Shown here piece by piece: positions 55,901-63,933 of a stretch of 64,000 nucleotides of DNA. The translations under genes and the position numbers were made by a program. Positions within the stretch are counted from its first letter, which is position 1, and every line of letters begins with the position of its first letter. Location of the stretch: assembly GCA_037893225.1 (NCBI GenBank), contig JAZGUH010000400.1, positions 248,001 to 312,000 on the forward strand, written 5' to 3'. This DNA is from Hippasteria phrygiana. Its lineage: Eukaryota > Echinodermata > Asteroidea > Valvatida > Goniasteridae. The notes below the pieces were generated by a model that saw only the letters and a list, made by a program, of their open reading frames with translations, did not search any database and was not told the DNA's origin.

Positions 55901-58900
55901 TTGATAATAGATTTGCCAAAAATACTCAATACATTTTTTATGCTCAGTACTTGTCAGAGATTCAGAAAGTCATGTCTAGTGTTTCTATCGCATTACGTAA
56001 AGGTTCTGATAAAATGCGTAGTGGAACAAATGTAAATGCTTCAATCATCAATGACAGAGACCAGTTGAATGATATCTTGAAGTCAGACAGTGGATATAAA
56101 TTCTTGAAACCAATTCGTGGTACACCCCCATATTGGCAAGCAACACAGAAAGATGTTTTGGCAATGATCAGACAGCTAGGAATACCTACATGGTTTTGTT
56201 CATTTTCTGCAGCAGACATGAGATGGCCTGAAGTAATCAATACAATTTTAAGACAGCAAGGAGATTCTAGAGATGTGAAAGATTTGGACTGGAATGAGAA
56301 ATGTACAATATTGAGAAGTAATCCTGTAACTGCTGCAAGAATGTTTGATCAACGATTTCACACATTTCTGAAAGATGTAATTTTGTCAAGAGCTGAACCA
56401 ATTGGAAAAGTCAAAGATTATTTTTACAGAGTGGAATTTCAGCAAAGAGGATCTCCTCATACACATTGCCTCTTCTGGATAGAAAATGCACCAAAATTGG
56501 AAAGTGACAGTAACAAAGATGTTATTAAGTTTATTGACACATACATCAGTTGCAAATTACCATCAAAAGAAGAAGATGAAGAATTAAATGAAATCATCAG
56601 TCATGTGCAATTACATAGCAGAAGACATTCTAAGTCATGTAAAAAGAAACGTACTGAATGCAGATTTAATTTCCCGAGACCTCCATCTGAACGAACATTT
56701 ATTACAGAGCCTGATATGCCAACAGATGATAAGAAAAAGGTGGATGAAAAGGACACACAGGAAAGGAATGATGCCAAGGAGTTACTTCAGTCAATATGGA
56801 CTGCAATACAGAAAAGTGAGAATGAACATATGACAACCAGTGAATTGTTTGCAAGCATAAATGTAACGCAAGCCGACTTTGAGAAAGCTAATGATGTCTT
56901 AAGCAGCAAGGCCAGTATCATACATAAGAGAAAGCCACAAGATGCTTGGGTTAATTTGTACAACCCTGCTCTAATGAGATGTTGGAATGCAAACATGGAT
57001 ATTCAGTACATTTGTGATGCTTATGCTTGTGTTGCTTATGTAGTATCCTACATGTCTAAAGCTGAACGTGAAATGGGCGTATTGTTATCACAGGCTCAAG
57101 CTGAAGCAGAGAAAGGAAACTTGGATGCCAGACAGAGTATGAAGGAAATTGGCTGTGTGTATTTGCATAATCGTGAAGTATCGGCACAAGAAGCAGTTTA
57201 TCGTGTCTGTAATTTGAGATTGAAAGAAGGATCAAGGAAAGTGGAATTTATACCGGTTGGTGAAAATCCAATTAAAATGAGCTTGCCACTTAGTGTTATT
57301 CAAAATAGATGCAATGATGATAGTATTTGGATGACCAGTAGAGTTGATAGGTACTTGGCAAGACCAAATATTGATGAATTTGAAACAATGTGCTTAGCCA
57401 CATTTTGTTCTGATTATAGAGTAATATACAACAACATGGCTAAGACAAGTCGTTCACGGGTGTATGAATTGAAGAATGGTTTAGGCCACGTACAGAAACG
57501 TAGTCGAACTGATCCTGCAGTTATACGATTTCCAAGATTTTCAGTTGCAAAATATCCTGAGAAGTACTATCAGAGTATATTGCAGTTATACCTTCCTTAT
57601 CGTATTGATGCTCAGTTGAAACCAGAGCAGTTTGAAACTTATGAGCAATTTTATCAAAATGGTGTTGTTCGAATGAGAGGTTCCCTGCAATCTGTGATGA
57701 ATATTGTTGAAACTAATCGGGCATTGTATGAAGCTAATGCTGAATCAGTGGATGAAGCTGAGGAATTATTAAATAAATTTGGTCCACAAGAAGATGCTTG
57801 GGCATTGATATCTCCAGAAACTGAAAAGGACAGACTTGAATGTAAAAGGCAGCACCAACCAGAAATTGAAGATAGTGACAATGAGTTTGAGATTCCTGAT
57901 TTGAAATCAAAGAAAGACAATGATGTGAAATGTAGCATTGAACCACATGCACTAAATGTATCCAAACAAGAAGCAATGAATTTGTTGAGGTGCTTAAATG
58001 CAAAACAAAAGAAAGTTTTCTACAAAGTCCGACAGTGGTGTTTGGAGAAAGTGAATGGAAAAAATCCAGAACCATTTGATGTATTTGTGACAGGCGGAGC
58101 TGGTACTGGAAAAAGCCATTTGATCAAATGTATTTACTATGAAGCAACAAGGCTTTTTGCTACAATGATGGAGAATCCTGATGATGTATCGGTACTACTC
58201 ACAGCTCCTACAGGCGTTGCAGCATATAATATCCATGGTGCCACAATTCACAGTGCTTTGTCAATAGGAATAAATGTCAGATTGCCATATCAACCACTTG
58301 GTGAAGAGAAGATCAATACATTAAGAAATAAATTAAGACAACTACAGATTCTGATTGTTGATGAGGTATCAATGGTGGATCAAAAAATGTTGTTTTACAT
58401 TCATGGTCGTCTACGACAGGTCAAGCAATCACGTAATCATAATCCTTTTGGAAATGTGAGCATACTTGCAGTTGGTGATTTTTATCAGTTGCCCCCAGTG
58501 AAAGGAAAATCTTTGTACCAGACTGCTGTTACAGGTGATCTGTGGAATGATATTTTTGTGAAAGTGGAACTGACTGAAATTATGAGGCAAAAGGAAGATG
58601 CACAGTTTGCTGAAGTCTTAAATAGGTTACGAATAAGAAGGAAAATGGAACATTTGCAAGATAATGATATCAGATTGTTAAAATCACGTGAAACTGGAGA
58701 AGATTGGACTGATGCTGTGCATATTTACCCTTGCAACAAACAGGTGGATCAGTATAATACACAAACTCTCTATGCAAAGTGTTCTGAATGTGTATGTGTT
58801 TTTGCTAAAGATTTCCAGAAAGATCCAAAAAGTGGAAAAATGAAACCGGCAGGGAAATCAGTTAAGAAATCTTCCTATACTAATTTACCTGAGTTACTAT

Positions 58901-60087
58901 GGCTTGGAGTTGGTGCTAGAGTAATGCTTACAAGGAATCTTGATGTATCTGATGGACTTGTTAATGGAGTGTTTGGAACTGTCTGTGACATAGTGACATT
59001 ACCTAATCAACAATCTCCAAAGTGTGTGAAAGTAAAATTTGATGATGAGCATGTTGGGTTAAAGTTGAAAAAACAGTCATCTGTTGATCGTACCGATGCA
59101 GTTTGTATTGAAATGGTAGAAGAAAATGTGACTAACCAGTGTGTACGACATCAGTTTCCTCTTAAGTTAGCTTGGGCATGTACAGCTCACAAGGTGCAAG
59201 GAATGACTACGAAAAAGGCAGTTGTATGTTTGGAGCGTACATTTTCAGCAGGACAAGCTTATGTTAGTTTGAGCAGAGTGGTATCACTGAATGGCCTTGT
59301 GATAGAAGGGTTCAATGAAAAATATATTTATTGTAATGAAGGTGTGGCTAAGGCAATGAATGAAATGTTACCGTTTATTTACGAGAATGATAACGGCAGT
59401 GATAAAAATGAAATAAAGTCTCACAAAAGTTATAGCACATGTATTGCCATGCATAATATTCAAGGCTTATGTGCACATTTCATGGATTTGACAAATAATA
59501 ACGAAATGATGTCATGTGATTTCATGTGCTTTACAGAAACATGGACCGATAGAGACTTTAGTTGTGATATGGATATGAATGATTGTAAATGGTATCATCA
59601 GCCAAGATGTGTGTCATATGATAACACTAGCCGTCTTACATGCATGTTGAAAGATCAGTGCCATGGAGGTGTAGCTGTGTGTGGCAAAAAGGAGAAAGTA
59701 TTCAGCAGGCTAAATTTACCAATCCATAATCTTGAGTATATTGCATTTCAGATAATTTCAAATATGTCATTAGCTGTTGTTATAATTTATCGACCTGCAT
59801 CATACACACTGCATGAATTTCTTGAGATTCTCCAAATGTTGCTAAATGAGCTACATAAGATTTCAAATAAGTGCATTGTAATGGGTGATTTCAATGAAGA
59901 TATTATGTACAAGGAATCTTCTGTTAGTAAACTGATGTCTAGTCATGGATATAAGCAGTGTGTAGGTGATGCCACAACTGAAAGAGGTACTTTGCTTGAC
60001 CATGTTTATGTTAGGAATATAGATATTAACATTGAAATTTGTCCAACGTATTATAGCTACCACGAAGCAGTCATTGTTCAGTTTTGA
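49942..60087 (+). CDS. Helentron-type rolling-circle transposase: PHD, two protease-like domains, Rep, helicase, endonuclease
   Basis: 3381 residues, uninterrupted. Numbering is from the ATG at 49942; an in-frame GTG lies 15 bases earlier and 'tgtatcaacag' just before looks like a splice acceptor. PHD zinc finger 463-512 (CWLC...CDSC...H..C...C..C). Papain-fold, UL36/C76-like protease candidate about 750-890 (Cys758 in SGKQCVPNG; Asp885, His887 in FDSH). OTU protease about 1075-1200 (Asp1079, Cys1082 in GDGNCFF; His1196). Lys/Tyr/Arg-rich 18-residue repeats about 1392-1645. DUF6570-like Cys-rich region about 1675-1830. Helitron_like_N from about 1979. Rep HUH motif HTH at 2173-2175 and the tyrosine pair Tyr2366/Tyr2370. 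PIF1-like helicase with Walker A Lys2724, Walker B Asp2807-Glu2808 and AHKVQGM near 3085. EEP endonuclease 3172-3381 with Glu3199 and GDFNED near 3315. Rep, helicase and EEP in this order define Helentrons (Helitron2). Confidence 0.95.
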   Translation: MKYNQIEKRARRDVMRHLVMKESSHRCMFPLSVIVMLSDSSSISSPHPLFSICTHPMTCSSAISFLPGAPSPGEPSSPGEKFNALSFVPSQGSLSIPHRGILPKSDSKECTLRVPWSQQRLCDLAGQTQFPDGLVDVILLTGHAACHSTSSLETDQKVTQLIETSEQTIEQTNEQTNEQSNKLEDVAVVTDELMEHAESDKYGDEEWHAKGNVKTKDELEKLEFVVLQYTGNVSAEAEAPMTAEDKDEDVERRKQRKSEKVNKMNNAWLKVNEMRRKRVLKMTRRRLHDQKGMRRLHDLLKVKHSVIRKFAQDEYGNRARGKPKKINHKKRRRAIRKESYNRTKNGKVVELWLSTEERRLNEKVRKSNFCHTKRSLSIVLSRIGDTCRQKQKRNRHQKNNGDVNSSKGHVQYQDARRKTEKSGKTEEIKDQAVRAEKGSSSRCGMSNTKKQNDVAEDSHTKQCWLCDQFVMSQERSVECDSCNIWYHVKCMNFLQMEKILSNKSVTWLCCKCGKTTYCQSLLYDLGIPIDKNMYELTVEETCTDDNVVMQNCVDRTSRGNDIKRNGTNCVHVSEVNRTDKGTCCTRLRSKGQIDLSRKQTGGYSLRSKKGRTDEKSNTDDTARPVGKGKNADSLQSDKNDGNGSHGLESQKRSRRVRSRKRQLSPSTGRCEMKSKAHKKVMVDNNEEEDDNAQCTTDRKLLQGTYQSETRTEELPATVCVESKGYKTDETSVTLQEFIVQGSCHQGHHKFGCYSGKQCVPNGLSSMLMSRLKKLKNWTSDDMDSVLNTGNELYGHLSQSSTVHHDYLLVTELPNELDLLNHHFNMEFHDAVCGSFGEECNLSEFDMIPMNRALQQTLQQYHACFITFHGNTFVVIAQDGMYYIFDSHSRNQQGCQVSEGRSLLKCVTAWQDVHRYCTDLARSMNLSNSEQFEITGASVWLDDEVRQDGDGTTQEKGHLLLGSSEHSKEIDGDSTDSRVLRGSCSGLSSTRSDMPNNMKEDNKGSLYGISCNNKSDGGSDVEIESVIQTQGFKFVPLTYGSRNALCRHHRMGHVSLDRNEISDKCEEMGRPNSVKKIKGDGNCFFRAISFAASGTENNHMQLRMATVNHLLKNGDKFNGFLRQGFVNVEEYVMRQRLFDCGTWATEVEIMAMAHMLRADIYTYEDGNNWYVFSASTFEREAVKLDEAIYLYHMQRIHYDVVLSVHELARESAKGQGKGHEEEALETDSCLKTASSDKNVELKYEKEVSFETMKPKNQDLKRKKRKRTNITLQQKRKREKAKERYDKQINEVVMDSKEIQQSKSNCKNQKKCRSRNSNIVDKKLKDEKFCNDKDKASKKIYNQKNYQKNADSKKKSLHIKYHSDINFQTQRLEAQRRSYGLYPNSEEKKNSVKRRYHQNVKYRESKINHGKAKYLNNAEYRKKLINSAKTKYSDNAEYREKLISSGKTKYSDNAEYREKLISSGKTKYSDNAEYREKLITSGKTKYCDNAKYREKLISSGKTKYSDNAEYREKLISSGKTKYSDNAEYREKLISSGKTKYSDNAEYRERLIKQQSIKYKTKYHEDVDYRKKEIYRVQCKYHDNVSYRNKLIANIKKKYGCIVSYRMKLLNFEKCKYRSDTNYRRNLIKHGKEKYKRDDGYREKMAVMNRTRTVNKKEKRRSICFVTNKFKADISKGPEYVCASCHKLLFKKQVLKCHKLKYKNQKCITEKYLHTCSKKCESKCLIRESSRSCLWICYTCHRKLLANRVPGEANVNNLILIDIPEELACLNTLEEHLIARNVSFMKMIALPKGGQHGVRGPVVCVPSNITDTVKVLPRAENENQMIRVKLKRKLIYKGYYQYQFVNKEYLKHNNKWYHDIEINNDWENPVCDEDNDEIDQHESDVKEKVETNDDMDNSDEETEDDRLRGIALDSCLQPINLGQEILDQYFDDVLCVAPCEGNSPIRILMEKGNEAKCFPALFPTGQPTFDDDRDVNLTLCRYMHNRLMNVDNRFAKNTQYIFYAQYLSEIQKVMSSVSIALRKGSDKMRSGTNVNASIINDRDQLNDILKSDSGYKFLKPIRGTPPYWQATQKDVLAMIRQLGIPTWFCSFSAADMRWPEVINTILRQQGDSRDVKDLDWNEKCTILRSNPVTAARMFDQRFHTFLKDVILSRAEPIGKVKDYFYRVEFQQRGSPHTHCLFWIENAPKLESDSNKDVIKFIDTYISCKLPSKEEDEELNEIISHVQLHSRRHSKSCKKKRTECRFNFPRPPSERTFITEPDMPTDDKKKVDEKDTQERNDAKELLQSIWTAIQKSENEHMTTSELFASINVTQADFEKANDVLSSKASIIHKRKPQDAWVNLYNPALMRCWNANMDIQYICDAYACVAYVVSYMSKAEREMGVLLSQAQAEAEKGNLDARQSMKEIGCVYLHNREVSAQEAVYRVCNLRLKEGSRKVEFIPVGENPIKMSLPLSVIQNRCNDDSIWMTSRVDRYLARPNIDEFETMCLATFCSDYRVIYNNMAKTSRSRVYELKNGLGHVQKRSRTDPAVIRFPRFSVAKYPEKYYQSILQLYLPYRIDAQLKPEQFETYEQFYQNGVVRMRGSLQSVMNIVETNRALYEANAESVDEAEELLNKFGPQEDAWALISPETEKDRLECKRQHQPEIEDSDNEFEIPDLKSKKDNDVKCSIEPHALNVSKQEAMNLLRCLNAKQKKVFYKVRQWCLEKVNGKNPEPFDVFVTGGAGTGKSHLIKCIYYEATRLFATMMENPDDVSVLLTAPTGVAAYNIHGATIHSALSIGINVRLPYQPLGEEKINTLRNKLRQLQILIVDEVSMVDQKMLFYIHGRLRQVKQSRNHNPFGNVSILAVGDFYQLPPVKGKSLYQTAVTGDLWNDIFVKVELTEIMRQKEDAQFAEVLNRLRIRRKMEHLQDNDIRLLKSRETGEDWTDAVHIYPCNKQVDQYNTQTLYAKCSECVCVFAKDFQKDPKSGKMKPAGKSVKKSSYTNLPELLWLGVGARVMLTRNLDVSDGLVNGVFGTVCDIVTLPNQQSPKCVKVKFDDEHVGLKLKKQSSVDRTDAVCIEMVEENVTNQCVRHQFPLKLAWACTAHKVQGMTTKKAVVCLERTFSAGQAYVSLSRVVSLNGLVIEGFNEKYIYCNEGVAKAMNEMLPFIYENDNGSDKNEIKSHKSYSTCIAMHNIQGLCAHFMDLTNNNEMMSCDFMCFTETWTDRDFSCDMDMNDCKWYHQPRCVSYDNTSRLTCMLKDQCHGGVAVCGKKEKVFSRLNLPIHNLEYIAFQIISNMSLAVVIIYRPASYTLHEFLEILQMLLNELHKISNKCIVMGDFNEDIMYKESSVSKLMSSHGYKQCVGDATTERGTLLDHVYVRNIDINIEICPTYYSYHEAVIVQF
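54115..54870 (+). repeat. 54-bp coding tandem repeat in the Helentron
   Basis: Nine nearly identical 54-bp units (about 54168-54653) encode TKYSDNAEYREKLISSGK. About five or six degenerate units flank them, all keeping the KY...YR spacing. The protein segment is strongly basic and predicted helical, so it may bind nucleic acid or target the nucleus (inference). The near identity of the central units at DNA level shows recent expansion or conversion. Confidence 0.95.
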
Positions 60088-60184
60088 TTTTGCTTTGATC
60101 AATCAAATTATTTTTCAATTATGTACTGCTTAATGTTGTAGGCCTTCAAAAAAGAAAATGGTACACAATATGAATGAGTATTGT

Positions 60185-60700
60185 AAACAAGTAAAATAAA
60201 ATAGTGTGGTTAAGAAAAAGGACAAAATACAATGTAACATGGTAAACAAGAAGGATGAAATAGCATGATAAACAAGGATAATGAAATAGCAGGTAAACAA
60301 GGATTAATTACATGTAGCATGATTAACAAGGATGAAATACAAGTATGGTAAACAAGAAAGATGAAATAGCATATCAAGAGGATAAAATAACATAGCAAAC
60401 AAGAAAGAAAAAATAGGATGGTAAATAAGGATGAAAAGCATGATAAACAGTAAGGATGGAAAACAAGGATAAAATAATGTCAAATAAGGATGAAATTGCA
60501 TTGTAAACAAAAAGGATGAAATAGGATGGTAAATAAGGATGAAAAGCATGATAAACAGTAAGGATGAAAAACAAGAAAGATGAAATAGCATGTAAAACAA
60601 AAAGGGTAAAATAGCATGGTAAACAAGAACAAAATGGCACGTTAAACAAGGATGAAATACCGTAGTAAATAAGGATGAAACAAAAGATTTTCAACAAAAC
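60185..60700 (+). repeat. AT-rich minisatellite downstream of the Helentron CDS
   Basis: Irregular units of about 20-28 bp based on 'ggtaaacaaggatgaaatagcatg', with 'aagaaagatgaaatagc' variants; some 20 copies. A larger period is visible: the block 'aaataggatggtaaataagg' plus 'atgaaaagcatgataaacag' occurs at 60411 and again at 60520. Confidence 0.85.
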
Positions 60701-60723
60701 AGCACATCTGTTATTACTATTCT

Positions 60724-61610
60724 TCTGTTCAACAAGGAATGGCGACCATCACTGACTATATCTGTGGAACACCGCTGCCACACTCACAGCTCAGTGTGGC
60801 ACATCAGAGGTTCTTCTGTTCAGCAAGGGATGGCGACCATCACTCACTGTAACTGTGGAACACCACTGCCACACTCACAGCTCAGTGTGGCACATCACAG
60901 GTTCTTCTGTTCAGCAAGGGATGGCGACCATCACTCACTATATCTGTGGAACACCGCTGCCACACTCACAACTCAGTGTGGCACATCACAAGTTCTTCTG
61001 TTCAGCAAGGGATGGCGACCATCACTCACTGTAACTGTGGAACACCACTACCACACTCACAGCTCAGTGTGGCACGTCATAAGTTCTTGTGTTCAGCAAG
61101 GGATGCCGACTATTACTCACTGTAACTGTGGAACACTGCTGCCACACTCACAGCTCAGTGTGGCACGTCATAAGTTCTTGTGTTCAGCAAGGGATGCTGA
61201 CTATCACTCACTGTAACTGTGGAACACCACTGCCACACCCATAGCTTAGTGTGACACATCACCAGTTCTTCTGTATAATAAGGGATGATGACCATCACTA
61301 ACTGGAACTTTGAAATACTGCTGCTACACTCACAACTCAGTGTGACACATCACAGGTTCTTGTCTTCAACAAGGGATGGCGACCATCATTCACAGTAAAT
61401 GTGGAACACCGCTGCCACACTCATAGCAGTGTGCCATACCAGTCCTTCTGTATAATAACTTGATTATGACCATCACTCACTATAACTGCACAACACTGGT
61501 GCCACACTCACAGCTCAGTGTGGTACATCCCAAGTTCTTATGTTCAACAAAGGATGACTATTACTAATTATAATTGCAGCACTGTAGCTACATGTACACT
61601 CACAGGTAAG
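60724..61610 (+). repeat. 91-bp tandem repeat, each unit with a hairpin
   Basis: Anchors of the 'ggcgaccatcactcact' phrase fall at 60741, 60832, 60923, 61014, 61105, 61196 and 61287, exactly 91 bp apart, with decayed units to about 61610. Each unit holds GCCACACT, an 8-base loop and AGTGTGGC, an 8-bp stem kept in the good copies. Tandem repeats and short hairpins are usual in the 3' part of Helentrons, so this may be the element's subterminal region. Confidence 0.92.
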
Positions 61611-61619
61611 TGTCATATC

Positions 61620-62010
61620 GCATGCATTTTCCAATATGGAACAGTGACTGACTATGGAGTAACGTTGCTACACTCACATCTTTGATGTCCATCATTGGTC
61701 TTTAATACAAAAGACATATAATGTCCATTACTGAGCACTATTTGTTCATTGCCAATAACAGGTCTACATCTGTAGGTATAGTCTGCCGAAAAGGTTTTCT
61801 ACGTGTCTTAGGTCTACAAAATTTCAGATCATTTCAAATTATGTATGGGAAATGAGTACATGTTTTGATTCTTAATAACAATGAGTTTCTTGGCAGAAGA
61901 ATGAATTTTCAACCAAAAAATAGGTGAATATTTTTTTGCATGGAAGTTGGGTCAGCATATTTATGTTCAATCACTTGAATCATTTTTTTTATAGAGAGAT
62001 CATTTGTTTT
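61620..62010. other. No gene seen
   Basis: Non-coding sequence between the 91-bp array and MITE B. The true 3' end of the Helentron is probably near here or in the array. I could not identify it. Confidence 0.4.
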
Positions 62011-62014
62011 GTGT

Positions 62015-62216
62015 TTAACCCCTTGCCACCAGTTGACACAAATACGTGCAGATTGAAATTGCCGGTTTACACAAATACAAGCCAATTTTTGCATTTTCAA
62101 TCTATTATTGGGGTATTGTGTACGTTATGCTTGGCTGTACAAGCCTCTTGTTTCTGTTTCGCTTGGCTGCATAACCCGGCCTGGTGCCCTGGCGCCACCC
62201 GGTGGCAAGGGGTTAA
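62015..62216 (+). mobile_element. MITE B, best-preserved copy (TTAA-flanked, perfect 16-bp ends)
   Basis: TTAACCCCTTGCCACC at 62015-62030 and its exact inverse GGTGGCAAGGGGTTAA at 62201-62216. The interior is inverted relative to other copies ('attattggggtattgtgtac', 'cgttatgcttggctgtacaa', 'tttcgcttggctgcataacc'). TTAA target plus CCCC termini is the hallmark arrangement of piggyBac-type elements. At 202 bp it is non-autonomous. Confidence 0.9.
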
Positions 62217-62219
62217 ACA

Positions 62220-62930
62220 TAGTACTGTTGTGAATGTCCAATTTTTTTATATTGTTATATGTTTGTAGACAGTGCAGGAATATATGACTGCAAGATGTGC
62301 AAGTTGTGCAAACCAAAATATTTGTACAACTGTCTCTTTTACAACATTTCGATATTATAGATATATTTTGTTATATTTACCTGTTGTTATTTTCAGTTTA
62401 AAATAAGTAATTCTTGACATTAGTTTCCATATATGTATGTATTTTATAACAAATCCAAAATAATAAAGAATGTTCATGTTGATGGAATCAGGGAAACATT
62501 TTAAGTCTAAAGTAATGTGGTACATGTAGCATGCTTCAACACATGTACACTATCTTTGAAACGTATGTCCATTTAGGGACGTTTTCAGTGAAAGGAGCAT
62601 CTAGTATAGACTTGCAGTCTGATCCAAGACAATGCAGTCAGTGCACCATTGATGTAGAGGTTGCAATCAAAAAAATTAATCAAATCCAGTCTTTGTAACT
62701 TTGGCTGGAACATACATGTACTTTGTGCTAATGACATTGAAAAGGCATGTACGTTGCCTATATGCAGTGAGTAGACTTACTAGATTAGTATAGTATTGGA
62801 GTATAGCAAAGTTTAAGTCTCGAATCAATATCCAAAGTCTAACAATTTTTATTGTCAGCAAACAAACCAATTTTAATTTTTTGCGTATTTTATTTGTCTG
62901 ATTTCTGTTTGATCACTTCCTTTTGCAGTC
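62220..62930. other. No gene recognised
   Basis: AT-rich. An AATAAA lies at 62462-62467 and a good acceptor-like 'cttccttttgcag' at about 62918-62930. Neither can be tied to an exon. Confidence 0.4.
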
Positions 62931-63240
62931 ATCCAAGCCTCAGTTCTGTGAGCTACCACTTGCATCACTGTGACGTCAAAGACTACTCGTCGAAGCCTGA
63001 GTTGTGTGAGTCACACTCATCACCTGTCAATCAAACCTGAGTTTTGTCGGCTACTACTTATACATCATCATGACGTCAAAGATCACTCATCTAAGCCTGA
63101 GTTTCGTGAGCCACAGTTTGCATTACTGTGATGTCAAAGATTGTAAATCACCTGTCATCGAAGCCTGAATTCTGTGCACTAAATGTACATATACCACTTG
63201 CACTGTGAGGTCAGAAGCTGCAAGGTGCCTGTCAATGACT
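62931..63240 (+). repeat. Degenerate tandem repeat with TGACGTCA palindromes
   Basis: Diverged units built on 'aagcctgagtt.tgtgagc', 'ccacttgcatcactgtgacg', 'tcaaaga.tactc' and 'cacctgtcaat'. Perfect CRE palindromes TGACGTCA lie at 62971-62978 and 63071-63078, with a near match TGATGTCA at 63129-63136. Spacing is irregular, with a mix of long and short units. Confidence 0.8.
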
Positions 63241-63499
63241 TGTTACTCTTGAAGAAAGATTTTAACCTGTTGAGTTGTATGCTATGTATGAAGTTCATAA
63301 ATAGAGTTCTCATTTTCTAATTCAAACACAAAGTTGGCACAATCGACTATCTATTCAACTGATATTGCCATTTCTTTTAAAATATCAATCATTTTTGGCA
63401 AGGTGGTAAATGTGAGTTACATAAGTTGATTTGTTATTGTTCATGAGAGGGACAATAGGTTAAGTATGAAGATTATTACATTTGCGGGTTTATAACTCG

Positions 63500-63665
63500 G
63501 GAGTGAGATTTGTCAGGATTTCTCCGGATTTCAAGACTTTTTGTCAGGATTCTTGCACTTGTGAAATCTGGAAATGTGAAGTGTTACCCTAGAGGTGGCT
63601 TTACCTGCAAAAAGGGATATAAACCCATAAACACAGGTATTTTAAGGGGTGCCTTTACCCAAATA
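63500..63665 (+). repeat. Dispersed repeat shared with 8286-8480
   Basis: Starts 'gagtgagatttgtcaggatt' and ends 'ggggtgcctttaccc'; same block order as the copy in UNG intron 2. Confidence 0.65.
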
Positions 63666-63899
63666 GAAACCACAAACCCTACCATGCTGTGATGTTGTCG
63701 GTGATCGACAAACAGTGCAAATTGTGTTGATTTTTTATTTTAGGCCAATCTTACCCCTAACAAATAACTTGTTTAATGTATTTCAAAGGATTTATAGTTG
63801 AGCATTATTTCCTATAGAAGCAATTGCTGTTTTTCATGACAGATCAAGGAATAAATTTATAACACCCATGTGATGGGCTTTTGACCAACGGCAGTGGAA

Positions 63900-63900
<1 letters not shown>

Positions 63901-63932
<32 letters not shown>
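63901..63932. repeat. Poly-G tract (32 G)
   Basis: The longest homopolymer in the window, followed by 'aggaggaccgagggggaatt' and, after it, a short C run. Confidence 0.95.

Positions 63933-63933
<1 letters not shown>

Noticed and set aside
60764..61216. 150-codon open frame with HSQLSVAHHRFFCSARDG repeats
   Set aside because: Product of the 91-bp tandem repeat. The period (91) is not a multiple of three, yet the frame stays open by chance only; nothing suggests translation.
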